DNA of 64,000 nucleotides from Fusibacter paucivorans (GCF_018390735.1 NZ_JAHBCL010000013.1:56604-120603), one strand, 5' to 3'. Positions 25,874 through 34,734 are shown, counted from the first letter of the stretch. Program-made: numbers and translations. Notes: generated from the sequence alone by a model not told the origin.

Positions 25874-26914
25874 TTACGGTTTTATGCGCAGTGCATGTGC
25901 ACCTGCTGCAACAATTTTCCCAATACGCGCAAAAGGCACATCAAGTGCAGTAGTCAGCGCTTCCATCGCATCATTCGCCTGTGCTTCCGGCAGTGCTATC
26001 AAAAGTCCGCCAGACGTCTGCGGATCGTAACAAAGATCCAAAAGCGCCACAGATAAGTCGCCTTCAAAAGCTGTCTTTGGCATGACGTGTGCCTGATTGC
26101 GGTATGCACCCGCCGGAATAATACCCATTTCTGCTAAAGGTAATGCCGCATCCACATAAGGAATGCTGCTTAAACACATTTCGATCGTAACGTGACTGCC
26201 TTCTGCCATTTCTAATGCATGGCCTAAGAGACCAAAGCCTGTAATATCGGTGCAGGCATGGACATCTAATGCTTTAACGGCTTCGGCAGCGTATTTATTT
26301 AACGTACTCATAATTTTTGTAATCATCACAATGGTTTCTGTGTCAACCATTCCTTCTTTAAGTGCTGTTGTCAGCACACCCATCCCCAACGGCTTGGTCA
26401 GTATAATAACATCGCCCGCTTGTGCGCCTGCATTCTGCCAGATATGCAATGGATCGACAAGTCCGGTTACAGAAAGGCCATATTTGGGTTCGTTGTCTTC
26501 TATCGAGTGTCCGCCTGCCAAGACTGCCCCCGACTCTTTCACTTTTTCAGCACCGCCTCTCAGTATTTCTTTCAAAATGGCAGTGTCGAGACAATTTGGG
26601 AAACAGACAATATTCATGGCAACGCGCGGTGTTCCTCCCATAGCATAGACATCACTCAGCGCATTTGCTGCTGCAATTTGTCCAAAATCATAGGGGTCAT
26701 CAACAATCGGTGTAAAGAAGTCAAGCGTCTGAATAAGACCGGTTTTTTCATCTAATTGGTAAACTGCGGCGTCATCTGAAGTTTCATAACCTACGATGAG
26801 CGCAGGATCTTCATTTTTAGGAATATCGCACAAAACTTGTGCGAGGGTCTCAGGACCAATTTTAGCCGCTCAACCAGCACTTTTTGTGTATGCCGTCAAT
26901 TTTGCATTTTCCAT
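25874..26914 (-). CDS. selD: selenide, water dikinase SelD containing selenocysteine (in-frame TGA)
   Basis: The enzyme makes selenophosphate from selenide and ATP. A plain ORF begins only at the Met at 26833, but the frame upstream reads ATG (26914) - MENAKLTAYTKSAG - TGA - AAKIGPETLAQVLCDIP, which is the conserved SelD N-terminus with Sec at residue 15 where other SelDs have Cys or Sec. The ATG has GGGGGG about 7 bases upstream. The rest shows 'DDAAVYQL', 'DFFTPIVDDPYDFGQIAAANALSDVYAMGG' blocks, 'AGGHSIED' and 'DITGFGLLGHALEMA'. Total length is 346 residues, normal for the family. A SECIS-like hairpin follows the TGA. It heads the selD-selA-selB operon. Confidence 0.95.
26826..26844 (-). 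promoter_or_regulatory. bacterial SECIS-like hairpin in selD
   Basis: On the minus strand TCGCACAA and TTGTGCGA pair perfectly around a GTT loop, 25 bases after the TGA at 26870-26872. The 8-bp stem, small loop with a G at its start, and distance fit the bacterial SECIS rule. A second small hairpin (GGTC-CTGA-GACC) lies between it and the TGA. Confidence 0.7.
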
Positions 26915-26932
26915 ATGCTCACCCCCCTGATT

Positions 26933-26938
26933 ATTATA
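26933..26938 (-). promoter_or_regulatory. extended -10 element for selD
   Basis: On the minus strand TGCTATAAT is a perfect -10 with an upstream TG; a CTGTCA 18 bases upstream is a weak -35. The selD ATG is 19 bases after the box. Confidence 0.4.
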
Positions 26939-26988
26939 GCAGATACGCGTGGTTTTTGACAGATACCCCTCTTGAAATAGCGTGATAA

Positions 26989-27426
26989 TCACTCTGGCAC
27001 GGCAGATTTAATACTTTCAAGTTTTGCCGGACCAATGCCCTTAACATTGATGATTGCATCAAAGCTCTCAAACGGGCCTTGGTTTTGACGATACTCAAAA
27101 ATACGTTCAGCAATTATCTTACCAATCCCACGAAAATGTGTATACCCATCTGCTGTATATTTGTTAAAAGTCTCTATATCAATATAAAGTGCTTCAACAG
27201 GATCATAAATGGTTGCAGCTTCCACGTTCGCTTCTGTATGATCGCTTATATCAACAGGTATACTATTGGCATGATTACCCTTCTTTTCTACCATCTCGAC
27301 ATTTATTTGTTCTTCAACAATCGGTGTGAAAACTTCCTTGACGTCATGTGCCGCATCCGGCATACTATGCGTCACAATCAATGCAATCAGCATTGCAATT
27401 GTCGGGACATGGTACCATTTCGTCAT
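26989..27426 (-). CDS. ComEA-like helix-hairpin-helix protein
   Basis: This 145-residue protein has one N-terminal hydrophobic helix (about 6-20) and a C-terminal pair of helix-hairpin-helix motifs: 'HFRGIGKIIAERIFEYRQNQGPF' and 'INVKGIGPAKLESIK'. This is the DNA-binding part of ComEA, the receptor for DNA during competence. The middle 'SLBB'-type domain of classical ComEA is replaced by a short acidic linker, so it is a short form. It probably hands double-stranded DNA to the uptake machinery that includes ComEC (1629-3752). It lies upstream of, and on the same strand as, selD, and divergent from the carboxypeptidase gene. Confidence 0.8.
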   Translation of the reverse strand: MTKWYHVPTIAMLIALIVTHSMPDAAHDVKEVFTPIVEEQINVEMVEKKGNHANSIPVDISDHTEANVEAATIYDPVEALYIDIETFNKYTADGYTHFRGIGKIIAERIFEYRQNQGPFESFDAIINVKGIGPAKLESIKSAVPE

Positions 27427-27533
27427 CCTACACCTCCTATGTGGTATATTTTACCATTTCGGTTTGACGCAATCAATTGCTTTGCAGGGTTTGCTATAAA
27501 ATATTCAGCATTTATTTTTTATAGTCCTTCCGT

Positions 27534-27539
27534 TATAAT
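27534..27539 (+). promoter_or_regulatory. putative -10 box for the carboxypeptidase gene
   Basis: A perfect TATAAT lies 20 bases before the ATG at 27559; the matching -35 (TTTATT, 17-base spacer) is weak. Confidence 0.35.
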
Positions 27540-27558
27540 GTTCAAAGAGGAGGAATGC

Positions 27559-28902
27559 ATGATCAATATGACGAAACGAATGACAATGCTTATTTTATTA
27601 ACAATTCATCTGTTCGCAATACCAATTTTTGCAGATGAAGCACCATTTTCCCTTGATAAATCTGATTTGGTTGCTGAAGCAGCCATTCTCATTAATGAAG
27701 ATACTGGACAAGTTATTTTTGAAAAAAATGCAAACATTCCCATGTTTCCGGCGAGTACAACCAAAATTCTCACGGCATTGATTATCTTGGAAGACTGCGA
27801 TCTTAATGCCGAAGTCACAATCGATGAAAAAGTTCCCTATGTCGATGGCTCATCAATTGCATTAGAAACAGGTGAAGTACTGACAGTAGACCAATTGCTG
27901 CACGCTATGCTCATGGTGAGCGCCAATGATGCCGCTGAGGCACTTGCGAAGTTTCATTCTGGAACTGTTGAAGCCTTCACAATGGTTATGAATGAAAGAG
28001 CGGCTTCATTGGGGGCTTTGAATTCAAATTTTGAAAATCCGCATGGTTTGCCAAATGAAAACCATGTGTCTACGGCGTATGATCTTGCAATGATTGCAAA
28101 AGCCGCCATGGAAATTCCCTATTTTCGTGAAATTATTATGACGCCGCGCTATACAATTCCTGCTAATCAAGTAAAAACGGAAGATCGTGTTCTCAACCAT
28201 TCCAATAAGTTTATTCCCGGTGTCCCAGGGTCATCTGATAAAATTAACGTCCGAGGTGAAACGGTTACAAAGGGTTATGATCTCATGACAGGTATCAAGA
28301 GTGGTTATACAACGATTGCCAGACACTGTTTTGTAGGTGCGATTGAAAAAGACGGCAGACGCTATATTTCAGCTATTCTTAAGAGTGAAGGCGTCAATAT
28401 GTATATTGATACGAGAAACTTACTAGATTACGGTCTTTACAGCGTTTCCAGTTATATGCTCTATGAAGAAAATGAAGTCGTGACATCATTATCCCTTAAT
28501 GATGCACGCCAAACGACCATTTATTTGCACCCTGATCATGCATTGAGTGTCGATTTAGGATATGAAGTCAGTGCCAACTCACTCATTAAGGAAGTGACGA
28601 CAACAGATCACCCTGTATTGCCGATTTCAAAAGGGGAAATACTCGGAGAGATAAAATACTATCTTGGCGATAAAGTCCTCTGTGAAGCCAATCTTATTGC
28701 TGACGATGATTATTCCGGCGAAGATCTTATGTCAGCTGAGATTGAGCACTATGATCATATCCCCTTTTACAAGGATAAGATGTTTTATTTGAGTACCGGC
28801 ATTAAGCTGTTATTAGCTTTAATAATCTGGCGAACAATTGTCACTTGGATTCGGCTGATTTCACTTCGACGCAAGCGTCGTCTGCAAAGACGCAAATATT
28901 AA
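27559..28902 (+). CDS. D-alanyl-D-alanine carboxypeptidase (DacF-like PBP)
   Basis: This 447-residue low-molecular-weight penicillin-binding protein trims the terminal D-Ala of peptidoglycan stem peptides. It has a signal peptide (cleavage near residue 25), the SxxK motif STTK (66-69), SAND (121-124) and 'GIKSGYTT' in place of the usual KTG, plus the C-terminal PBP5-type beta domain and a final membrane helix with a basic tail. GGAGG precedes the ATG at 27559. The frame is open far upstream (to 27079), but those codons overlap the ComEA-like gene on the other strand and the signal peptide marks the real start. A strong terminator follows. Confidence 0.94.
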   Translation: MINMTKRMTMLILLTIHLFAIPIFADEAPFSLDKSDLVAEAAILINEDTGQVIFEKNANIPMFPASTTKILTALIILEDCDLNAEVTIDEKVPYVDGSSIALETGEVLTVDQLLHAMLMVSANDAAEALAKFHSGTVEAFTMVMNERAASLGALNSNFENPHGLPNENHVSTAYDLAMIAKAAMEIPYFREIIMTPRYTIPANQVKTEDRVLNHSNKFIPGVPGSSDKINVRGETVTKGYDLMTGIKSGYTTIARHCFVGAIEKDGRRYISAILKSEGVNMYIDTRNLLDYGLYSVSSYMLYEENEVVTSLSLNDARQTTIYLHPDHALSVDLGYEVSANSLIKEVTTTDHPVLPISKGEILGEIKYYLGDKVLCEANLIADDDYSGEDLMSAEIEHYDHIPFYKDKMFYLSTGIKLLLALIIWRTIVTWIRLISLRRKRRLQRRKY

Positions 28903-28964
28903 CGCACACGCGCTCGTTTATCATGAGCATCACGTTACTCATTTCATTATCATGTAAGCGTCAA

Positions 28965-29010
28965 AACCCCCGGCATTTATCCATATGGATTGGTGTCGGG
29001 GGTTGTTTTT
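28965..29010 (+). terminator. terminator after the carboxypeptidase gene
   Basis: AACCCCCGGCA pairs with TGTCGGGGGTT (one wobble) and is followed by GTTTTT. The loop contains a second perfect palindrome (ATCCATATGGAT). It also separates this gene from the convergent ridA. Confidence 0.85.
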
Positions 29011-29050
29011 AATGGTTATTCTTAAAATTTCAACTTATACGTTTATGCGG

Positions 29051-29437
29051 CTATGCATTTTCACCATAAGCGATCATTTCAATTTCCACATCTGCATTTA
29101 AAGGCAGTTTAGCGACTTCAAATGCTGCTCTTGCAGGTTTATGTTCATCAAAATAAGTGCCGTATACTTCATTCATTGCGGCAAAATCACTAATGTCGTT
29201 TAGTAATACAGTTACCTTTACAACACTTTTCATCGTTAAGCCAGACTCAGCTAAAATTGCTTTGCAGTTTTCAAGCGATTGTTTTGTTGCAGCTTTAATA
29301 TCACCTTTAACGAGTTCGCCATTCGCCGGATTAATTGGTACTTGACCGGAAACAAAGACAAAATTTCCGGCAGAAACGCCTTGAGAATATGGACCGACTG
29401 CAGCTGGTGCATTAGATGTGTGAATTGTTTTTAACAT
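29051..29437 (-). CDS. ridA: RidA family reactive intermediate deaminase
   Basis: This 128-residue protein hydrolyses reactive enamines/imines released by PLP enzymes. Family blocks are 'SNAPAAVGPYSQGV', 'FVSGQVPINPANGELV', 'CKAILAESGLTMKSVVKVTVLL' and the anion-binding Arg in 'KPARAAFEVAKLPLNADVEIEMIA'. A longer frame begins at 29533, but AGGAGG lies 6 bases before the ATG at 29437, and this gives the canonical length. It starts 11 bases after the YheO-like gene, with which it is probably co-transcribed; that pairing is common. Confidence 0.95.
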   Translation of the reverse strand: MLKTIHTSNAPAAVGPYSQGVSAGNFVFVSGQVPINPANGELVKGDIKAATKQSLENCKAILAESGLTMKSVVKVTVLLNDISDFAAMNEVYGTYFDEHKPARAAFEVAKLPLNADVEIEMIAYGENA

Positions 29438-29447
29438 GTTCTCCTCC

Positions 29448-30089
29448 TTATTTGCCCTCTCGTATACCGTCGAGATAATTATATATCGTATAACGGGATA
29501 CTTGGAGGGAATTGGCAACGTAATCAATGGCACCTTTAATTAAAAAGACACCTTTATCTTCCAAGTCCTTGACAATGCTAACTTTTTCATCTTTTGTCAA
29601 GTATATGACTGGACGACCAAATTTATGAATTGTATTTTCGACAATATCGTAAAGCACATCATTGACTTTATTAATCTCGCCGATCACGTTAACTTCTTCT
29701 TCATTTACTTTGCAAAGCTCCGAAAGGATGTTTTTGGCACTGATCATATCGGTAATGTCAAAGTTGATACACATACAGCCAATGATCTTTTCATCCATAT
29801 CTTTGATAAATGAGGTCGTAGATTTTAATTCTCTGCCCAATGTACTTTTGCCCGTATAATTATACACGTCCTCACCATCAATTTTTTTGTCAATTTGCTT
29901 CATGACGGTTTCCGTCATTTTCGTTTCAACTGTACGACCAGTTACATGGCCATTGAAGATTGCTGCAATAGAGTATTCAAGATCAGAAAAGTCATGTATA
30001 ACAACTTCACAATTTGACCCAAATGTTTCAGCAACACCTCTAGCAACCGGAATAAGCTTTTCCAAAATCGGATGGATTGCTTTTTTCAT
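29448..30089 (-). CDS. YheO-type PAS/HTH transcriptional regulator
   Basis: This 213-residue protein has the YheO-like PAS domain (about 1-115: 'FGSNCEVVIHDFSDLEYSIAAIFNGHVTGR', 'KSTTSFIKDMDEKIIGCMCINFD') and a C-terminal helix-turn-helix ('GAIDYVANSLQVSRYTIYNYLDGI'). The family (DauR in some species) senses a small molecule and often governs amino-acid or D-amino-acid catabolism. Its neighbour ridA fits such a role. The ligand cannot be read from the sequence. Confidence 0.9.
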   Translation of the reverse strand: MKKAIHPILEKLIPVARGVAETFGSNCEVVIHDFSDLEYSIAAIFNGHVTGRTVETKMTETVMKQIDKKIDGEDVYNYTGKSTLGRELKSTTSFIKDMDEKIIGCMCINFDITDMISAKNILSELCKVNEEEVNVIGEINKVNDVLYDIVENTIHKFGRPVIYLTKDEKVSIVKDLEDKGVFLIKGAIDYVANSLQVSRYTIYNYLDGIREGK

Positions 30090-30098
30090 AAATTCCCC

Positions 30099-30437
30099 CT
30101 AAACAATTGTTATGAACTCTGCATCACTCCATATTCTTTCAAGATTATAATACGCACGCATCTCTGCATTGAAAATATGCACGACAAAGTCCTGATAATC
30201 CATGAGCACCCATTCGCCTTTTGCTCTGCCCTCTTTATGCTTAGGCGTGAAATGGGCGTCAAACAATGTCTTTTCAACGTGATCACAAAGTGCATTAATA
30301 TGCGTTGACGAAGTACCGGTGGCGATAATAAAATAATCCGCCACTGTTGTAATACGATTAACTTTCAAAACAACGATATCCTTTGCCTTCTTATCATCCA
30401 GCAGATTATAAATCTTTTTTACGATGTCAAAATTCAA
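30099..30437 (-). CDS. rsfS: ribosomal silencing factor RsfS
   Basis: This 112-residue protein binds L14 and keeps the 50S subunit from joining 30S when nutrients are short. Family marks are 'DIVVLKV', 'ADYFIIATGTSSTHINALCDHVEKTL', 'EWVLMDYQDFVVHIF' and 'RAYYNLERIWSDA'. The start is TTG at 30437, with AAGGAG about ten bases upstream. It follows nadD and yqeK, the usual Firmicute order. Confidence 0.95.
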   Translation of the reverse strand: MNFDIVKKIYNLLDDKKAKDIVVLKVNRITTVADYFIIATGTSSTHINALCDHVEKTLFDAHFTPKHKEGRAKGEWVLMDYQDFVVHIFNAEMRAYYNLERIWSDAEFITIV

Positions 30438-30561
30438 TTCTACTTTGCTCCTTTTTCTATTGCCTTATTATCTATAATAGATAATATATCATAAATAATC
30501 AAGAAAAATGCATCATTCTTCATTTTTTGAATAATTATAGACAGTTAATGGATTCATTCCG

Positions 30562-31116
30562 TCAACGAAGGGTATGCAGCATATCATAGGTATTCTGATG
30601 CACAATTTGATGTTTTTCTGATAGATAGGCAACACATAAATCAAAAAAATAGTGAATGGCAGCATTCAGATCTTCAACAACAATTTTACGAAGGTCATCA
30701 ATATGTTCGAATTGACGTTTCGGCTCTATAATGTCTGCCAAATAGACAATTTTATCAAGTGTAGTCATGTTGGCACGGCCATAGGTGTGCCATCTGACGG
30801 CATTTAGAATTGATTCATCATCAATGCCAAATTTTGTTGACAGCAAATACGCTGCAATTTCACCATGCGCCAAATTAGGGTTGGCTTCAATGCTGGGGTC
30901 CTTATAGATGTTCGCTTTTTGAATATACAAAAGACAGGTTTCATCGTCAAGTTCTTTGGCAATATCGTGAACCAGCCCGGCAAAGTATGCTTTGTCGGGG
31001 TCCGCACCGTGTATTTTAGCCAAGTCTTTTGAAAGTTTTGCGACGCGCATGCTGTGCTGAAATCTTTTTTTACTTAAATTTGCCTTTAAGTACGTGATCA
31101 TTGCTTCGTTTGTCAT
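30562..31116 (-). CDS. yqeK: YqeK family HD hydrolase (diadenosine tetraphosphatase)
   Basis: This roughly 184-residue HD-domain protein matches YqeK, which cleaves Ap4A symmetrically. Visible residues are the 'RFQHSMRVAKLSKDLA' His, the HD pair in 'FAGLVHDIAKELDDE', 'NLAHGEIAAYLLS' and 'AVRWHTYGRANMTTLDKIVYLADIIEPKR'. Frames begin at 31134, but AGGAG sits six bases before the ATG at 31116 (another ATG lies directly before it). It belongs to the nadD-yqeK-rsfS group. Confidence 0.93.
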   Translation of the reverse strand: MTNEAMITYLKANLSKKRFQHSMRVAKLSKDLAKIHGADPDKAYFAGLVHDIAKELDDETCLLYIQKANIYKDPSIEANPNLAHGEIAAYLLSTKFGIDDESILNAVRWHTYGRANMTTLDKIVYLADIIEPKRQFEHIDDLRKIVVEDLNAAIHYFFDLCVAYLSEKHQIVHQNTYDMLHTLR

Positions 31117-31203
31117 CATTATCTCCTGAGTCATGCAAAAAAACCGATGCGATCATCGAATGAAACGATGAATGAACCGGCTTGTCTACGGTCCATGCGA
31201 CAA

Positions 31204-31830
31204 CTATACGCGATATAGACCTTTTTCATAAATATATGCCTCAACCGATTCTGGCAGGAGGTATTTAATACTCTTCCCTTCCTGTACCCTCGTTCTGATA
31301 TCCGTCGAGCTGATAGCGAGTGCTGGAATAAAGCACATTTCGATCTTGGCATCCAGTTTTTCACGCAGTACTTGAATCTTCGCTTCAAATTCCTCAGTAT
31401 CAACGCCCGGACGCGTTGCTGCGACAAATGTCACATATTGGCTGAGTTCTTTGCTGTGATACCATGAATCCAACAGGATGATGGCATCTGCCCCCGTGAT
31501 AAAATAGAGCGAATCAGATGCATCCAATGATTTTCGCAAATCCCTAACCGTCTCCACAGAATAGGAAACGGCTTCTCTTTTCAGCTCATAATCACTGACT
31601 TCAAAAAATGGATTTGATTCAATAGCCAAAGCGGTCATCCGGAAACGCTCTGTCCGCGTTTCTTTAAGGTTATTTGCCTTATGTGCTGCAATGCCAACCG
31701 GAATAAAAATGATTTTATCCAGTGCATACTGCGTTCTAATTTGTTCAGCCAGCATTAGATGACCATAATGGATGGGATTAAAGGACCCACCCATAATTCC
31801 AATGCGTTTTCCGCGGGCTGCTGCTTCCAT
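31204..31830 (-). CDS. nadD: nicotinate-nucleotide adenylyltransferase
   Basis: This 208-residue enzyme adenylylates nicotinate mononucleotide in NAD synthesis. The nucleotidyltransferase signature is 'GIMGGSFNPIHYGHLMLAE' near the N-terminus, with 'FIPVGIAAHKAN' and the C-terminal 'ISSTDIRTRVQEGKSIKYLLPESVEAYI' containing the ISSTxIR motif. It lies between yhbY and yqeK. Confidence 0.96.
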   Translation of the reverse strand: MEAAARGKRIGIMGGSFNPIHYGHLMLAEQIRTQYALDKIIFIPVGIAAHKANNLKETRTERFRMTALAIESNPFFEVSDYELKREAVSYSVETVRDLRKSLDASDSLYFITGADAIILLDSWYHSKELSQYVTFVAATRPGVDTEEFEAKIQVLREKLDAKIEMCFIPALAISSTDIRTRVQEGKSIKYLLPESVEAYIYEKGLYRV

Positions 31831-31841
31831 AAAAGCACTCC

Positions 31842-32273
31842 TTATTTTGACGTCTTTGGCGTTTTTGGTTTGACGGATTTACGAATGCGCTTGCCCGTCG
31901 ACTGTTTCTGCATTTTATTTTGCTTTTCACGCTCTACCTGCAACTGTTTAAGACGATTATTATGGACGCGCGAATTATCGGCGCCTGGAATTTCAAGCGT
32001 CGGATTAGTCCGAGACTGTCTGTATAGCGTAAAGCGATTGCCAATCGCCTGAACAAATTCTGCATCTGTTTTTTCTGCAATTTCATTCGCCGCTTCTTTG
32101 GCTGTGCACATACTATTATTCAGTACACTTATTTTAATGAGTTCATGATGTTCCAACAGATGATCAACTTCTATTAGAAAAGCCTCTGTAACGCCTTCTT
32201 TGCCTAGTTGAGTAACTGGCTTCATTGTATTTGTAAGTGATTTTAAAAAACTACGCTGTTTTCCCGTTAGCAT
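31842..32273 (-). CDS. yhbY: YhbY/CRS1-YhbY RNA-binding protein with basic tail
   Basis: The first 95 residues form the CRM domain of YhbY, a 50S-assembly RNA-binding protein ('LTGKQRSFLKSLTNTMKPV', 'LGKEGVT', 'HELIKISVLNNS', 'FVQAIGNRFTLYR'). The usual family length is about 97 residues; here 48 extra residues follow, very rich in Lys, Arg, Gln and Thr and ending KPKTPKTSK, a likely disordered RNA-binding tail. It lies 14 bases downstream of obgE. Confidence 0.9.
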   Translation of the reverse strand: MLTGKQRSFLKSLTNTMKPVTQLGKEGVTEAFLIEVDHLLEHHELIKISVLNNSMCTAKEAANEIAEKTDAEFVQAIGNRFTLYRQSRTNPTLEIPGADNSRVHNNRLKQLQVEREKQNKMQKQSTGKRIRKSVKPKTPKTSK

Positions 32274-32287
32274 ATACGCTCCTATAC

Positions 32288-33565
32288 CTAATCATAAAAT
32301 TCAAATTCAAAGGACAGGATTCTTACTGTATCGCCATCCTCAATACCCATTTCGCGAAGGTGATCAAAAACACCTTTATTTTTTAAGACATTTTGAAATC
32401 TTCTGAGTGATTCTATATCATCCATGTTGGTTGAATACATCAATCGCTCGAGATATTCACCTTCGACACAGTAAACCCCTTCATCCATAAAGTAATTGAT
32501 TTCAGATTTGTCGGTGAAATCCAGCTCCTCTACGAGATAGTCCGATTCGTCGACAAGCGCTTCATGAGGAATTTCATCGAGCAGCGTCGTCATACGGCTT
32601 AAGAGTGTTTCAACGCCTTCACCTGTTGCCGCAGAAATTGGATAAACTTCATAACCCTCTGCTTCAAGTGTCGCTGTAAAATGCGTTAAAACTTCTCGAT
32701 CGAAAAGTAAATCGATTTTATTGGCTGCAACGATTTGTTTACGCGTCGATAGCCTTTCGCTATACCCAAAAACTTCTTTGTTGATCGTTTTGAAGTCCTC
32801 TATAGGATCACGGCCCTCAATGCCGGATATATCGACGACATGTACCAGCAGTCGTGTGCGTTCAACATGTCTTAAAAAATCATGTCCCAATCCAACACCG
32901 TCTTTAGCTCCTTCTATCAGCCCCGGTATATCAGCTATGACAAAGCTCTTGCCTTTAATAGCTTCAACAACACCTAAATTAGGCTGTAGTGTTGTAAAGT
33001 GATAATTGGCGATTTTGGGCTGTGCTTTTGTTGTCGCTGCAAGAAATGTTGATTTTCCCACATTTGGATAGCCAAGTAATCCCACATCTGCCAACAACTT
33101 GAGCTCCATGACAATATTGCGTTCAACGCCGCTCGTCCCTTTTTCTGCAAAAGTCGGCGCCTGTCGTGTCGCTGTTTTAAAATGTGTATTACCCCTGCCG
33201 CCTCGGCCGCCTTTCGCAAGAACTACTTTTTCATTTTTCGTCTTTAAATCTGCTAAGACTTTACCGGTTTCCGCATCTCGAATAATGGTGCCAACAGGGA
33301 CTTTAATCAATAAATCTTCGGAAGCCTTTCCCGTCATATTCTTTTTGCCGCCGTCGCCACCGGCTTCACCATTATATTTTGTTTTATAGCGGTAGTCCAT
33401 CAACGTTCTGATCCCATCGTCTGCAATGGCGACAATACTACCGCCTCGGCCGCCATCGCCGCCATCCGGGCCGCCATCCGGCACATACTTTTCTCTTCTG
33501 AAACTAACGCGGCCATTGCCGCCATCGCCAGCTTTAATGTAGATTTTTGCAATATCTACAAACAT
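32288..33565 (-). CDS. obgE: Obg family GTPase ObgE/CgtA
   Basis: This 425-residue GTPase acts in 50S assembly and stress control. It has the glycine-rich Obg fold (1-158), the G domain with 'GYPNVGKST', 'DIPGLIEGA' and 'NKIDLL', and a C-terminal OCT domain (about 340-425). The second Met (33565) is preferred because it gives the conserved MFVDIAKIYIKAGDGGNG start, with AGAGGTG before it. Its own promoter appears to lie just upstream. Confidence 0.96.
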   Translation of the reverse strand: MFVDIAKIYIKAGDGGNGRVSFRREKYVPDGGPDGGDGGRGGSIVAIADDGIRTLMDYRYKTKYNGEAGGDGGKKNMTGKASEDLLIKVPVGTIIRDAETGKVLADLKTKNEKVVLAKGGRGGRGNTHFKTATRQAPTFAEKGTSGVERNIVMELKLLADVGLLGYPNVGKSTFLAATTKAQPKIANYHFTTLQPNLGVVEAIKGKSFVIADIPGLIEGAKDGVGLGHDFLRHVERTRLLVHVVDISGIEGRDPIEDFKTINKEVFGYSERLSTRKQIVAANKIDLLFDREVLTHFTATLEAEGYEVYPISAATGEGVETLLSRMTTLLDEIPHEALVDESDYLVEELDFTDKSEINYFMDEGVYCVEGEYLERLMYSTNMDDIESLRRFQNVLKNKGVFDHLREMGIEDGDTVRILSFEFEFYD

Positions 33566-33586
33566 CATTCACCTCTACGAAATATT

Positions 33587-33615
33587 CGTATATAGGATAT
33601 GAACCGCTATGTCAA
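33587..33615 (-). promoter_or_regulatory. promoter upstream of obgE
   Basis: On the minus strand TTGACA (33610-33615) is separated by 17 bases from TATACG (33587-33592). The start site would lie about 15 bases before the obgE ATG. Confidence 0.45.
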
Positions 33616-33765
33616 AGGCTCATACCAATGCTCTCAAATTTTCCAATGCTTAAAGTTTAAAAAGTATAAAATTCAGTCTTTTTGATCACCTATAGACCTT
33701 CTTGAAATAAAGGACCTCAATCATCAAATCTGTCATATTCTAAACCGATTTTTATCTTCTTATTT

Positions 33766-33799
33766 TAATAAAAATGTCCATCAAAGATGATGGACATTT
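33766..33799 (-). terminator. terminator after rpmA
   Basis: Perfect 12-bp stem AAATGTCCATCA / TGATGGACATTT with a four-base loop, followed on the minus strand by a T-rich run. It lies five bases after the rpmA stop and separates the ribosomal protein group from obgE. Confidence 0.85.
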
Positions 33800-33803
33800 A
33801 GGA

Positions 33804-34085
33804 TTAAGCTTCATAAACGCTTACTTGTTTTTTATCTTTGCCTTTACGCTCGAATTTTACAACGCCGTCGACTTTTGCGAATAATGTATCATCGCCGCCT
33901 TTGCCTACGTTGTTGCCAGGGTGGATTTTCGTTCCTCTCTGTCTTACGAGAATACTTCCGGCACTGACTGCCTGTCCGTCTGCTCTTTTAACACCAAGGC
34001 GTTTCGACTGTGAGTCGCGACCGTTCTTAGAAGAACCAACACCTTTTTTACTCGCAAATAACTGTAAGTTAAAAGTTCTTATCAT
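33804..34085 (-). CDS. rpmA: 50S ribosomal protein L27 with cleavable N-terminal extension
   Basis: The protein has 93 residues from the ATG at 34085, with AGGAGG nine bases upstream; an in-frame start at 34103 is less likely. It begins [19 protein letters not shown]. The first nine residues plus the FA motif are the Firmicute L27 extension that is removed by the cysteine protease Prp, leaving SKKGVG at the mature N-terminus, which reaches the peptidyl transferase centre. '[19 protein letters not shown]' is the L27 core. It overlaps prp by 17 bases. Confidence 0.95.
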   Translation of the reverse strand: MIRTFNLQLFASKKGVGSSKNGRDSQSKRLGVKRADGQAVSAGSILVRQRGTKIHPGNNVGKGGDDTLFAKVDGVVKFERKGKDKKQVSVYEA

Positions 34086-34419
34086 GTCCCTGCACCTCCT
34101 CAATGATCAGTTTGACATTTTTAGGATAACTACCTACAATGCCATCTATGCCAATTACGAAATTTCTAAATAATATGTCCACAGTATGTCGATCTGCTGT
34201 TTCCGGAACACTCAAGGACAATAAGCCCGATTGATACGAAAGCCTAAGCTCTTTTTCCGGGATTTCAGCAATCAGTTCAAGTGCATTTGCCAAAGTCTGC
34301 CCCAATGTGGAAACAGCTGCACAGACAATATCATGTCCCGGTTTTCCGGAATATGCATGTCCCGTAATCTTTAATGACAAATACTGTTCTGAATTTTTAC
34401 TAACGACAACTTTTACCAT
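34069..34419 (-). CDS. prp: ribosomal-processing cysteine protease Prp
   Basis: This 116-residue protein (formerly YsxB) removes the N-terminal extension of L27. The catalytic His lies in '[20 protein letters not shown]' and the catalytic Cys in DIVCAAVS, both conserved. It sits between rplU and rpmA, its universal place in Firmicutes whose L27 has the extension. Confidence 0.95.
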   Translation of the reverse strand: MVKVVVSKNSEQYLSLKITGHAYSGKPGHDIVCAAVSTLGQTLANALELIAEIPEKELRLSYQSGLLSLSVPETADRHTVDILFRNFVIGIDGIVGSYPKNVKLIIEEVQGHDKNF

Positions 34420-34425
34420 CTGTCA

Positions 34426-34734
34426 CTACATTGAAATCGCTTCGATTTTAACCTTAGTGTACGGTTGTCTGTGGCCTTGTTTTTTCCTATAGTCTTTTTT
34501 AGACTTGTATTTGAAAACGATGACTTTTGGACCTTTGCCGTTTTTAACAACAGAAGCCGTTACTTTAGCGCCTGCTACTTCTGAGCCAACTTGTAAGCCC
34601 TCTTCAGTAGAAACAGCTAAAACGTCATCAAACTCTACAGTTTCACCTTCAGTGACATTTAATTTTTCCACGAAAATTTCATCACCTTGAGCAACTTTGT
34701 ATTGTTTACCACCAGTTTTAATAATTGCGTACAT
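34426..34734 (-). CDS. rplU: 50S ribosomal protein L21
   Basis: 102 residues, normal for L21. The conserved start [18 protein letters not shown] and the C-terminal block '[27 protein letters not shown]' are present. A GAGGAGG ribosome site and an L21 leader precede it. First gene of rplU-prp-rpmA. Confidence 0.97.
   Translation of the reverse strand: MYAIIKTGGKQYKVAQGDEIFVEKLNVTEGETVEFDDVLAVSTEEGLQVGSEVAGAKVTASVVKNGKGPKVIVFKYKSKKDYRKKQGHRQPYTKVKIEAISM

Noticed and set aside
27079..27558. 160-codon extension in frame upstream of the carboxypeptidase
   Set aside because: It runs antisense to the ComEA-like gene and places the clear signal peptide in the middle of the protein; GGAGG marks the start at 27559.
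30467..30485. 19-base AT-rich palindrome upstream of rsfS
   Set aside because: Low complexity and no link to a clear promoter; could be chance.
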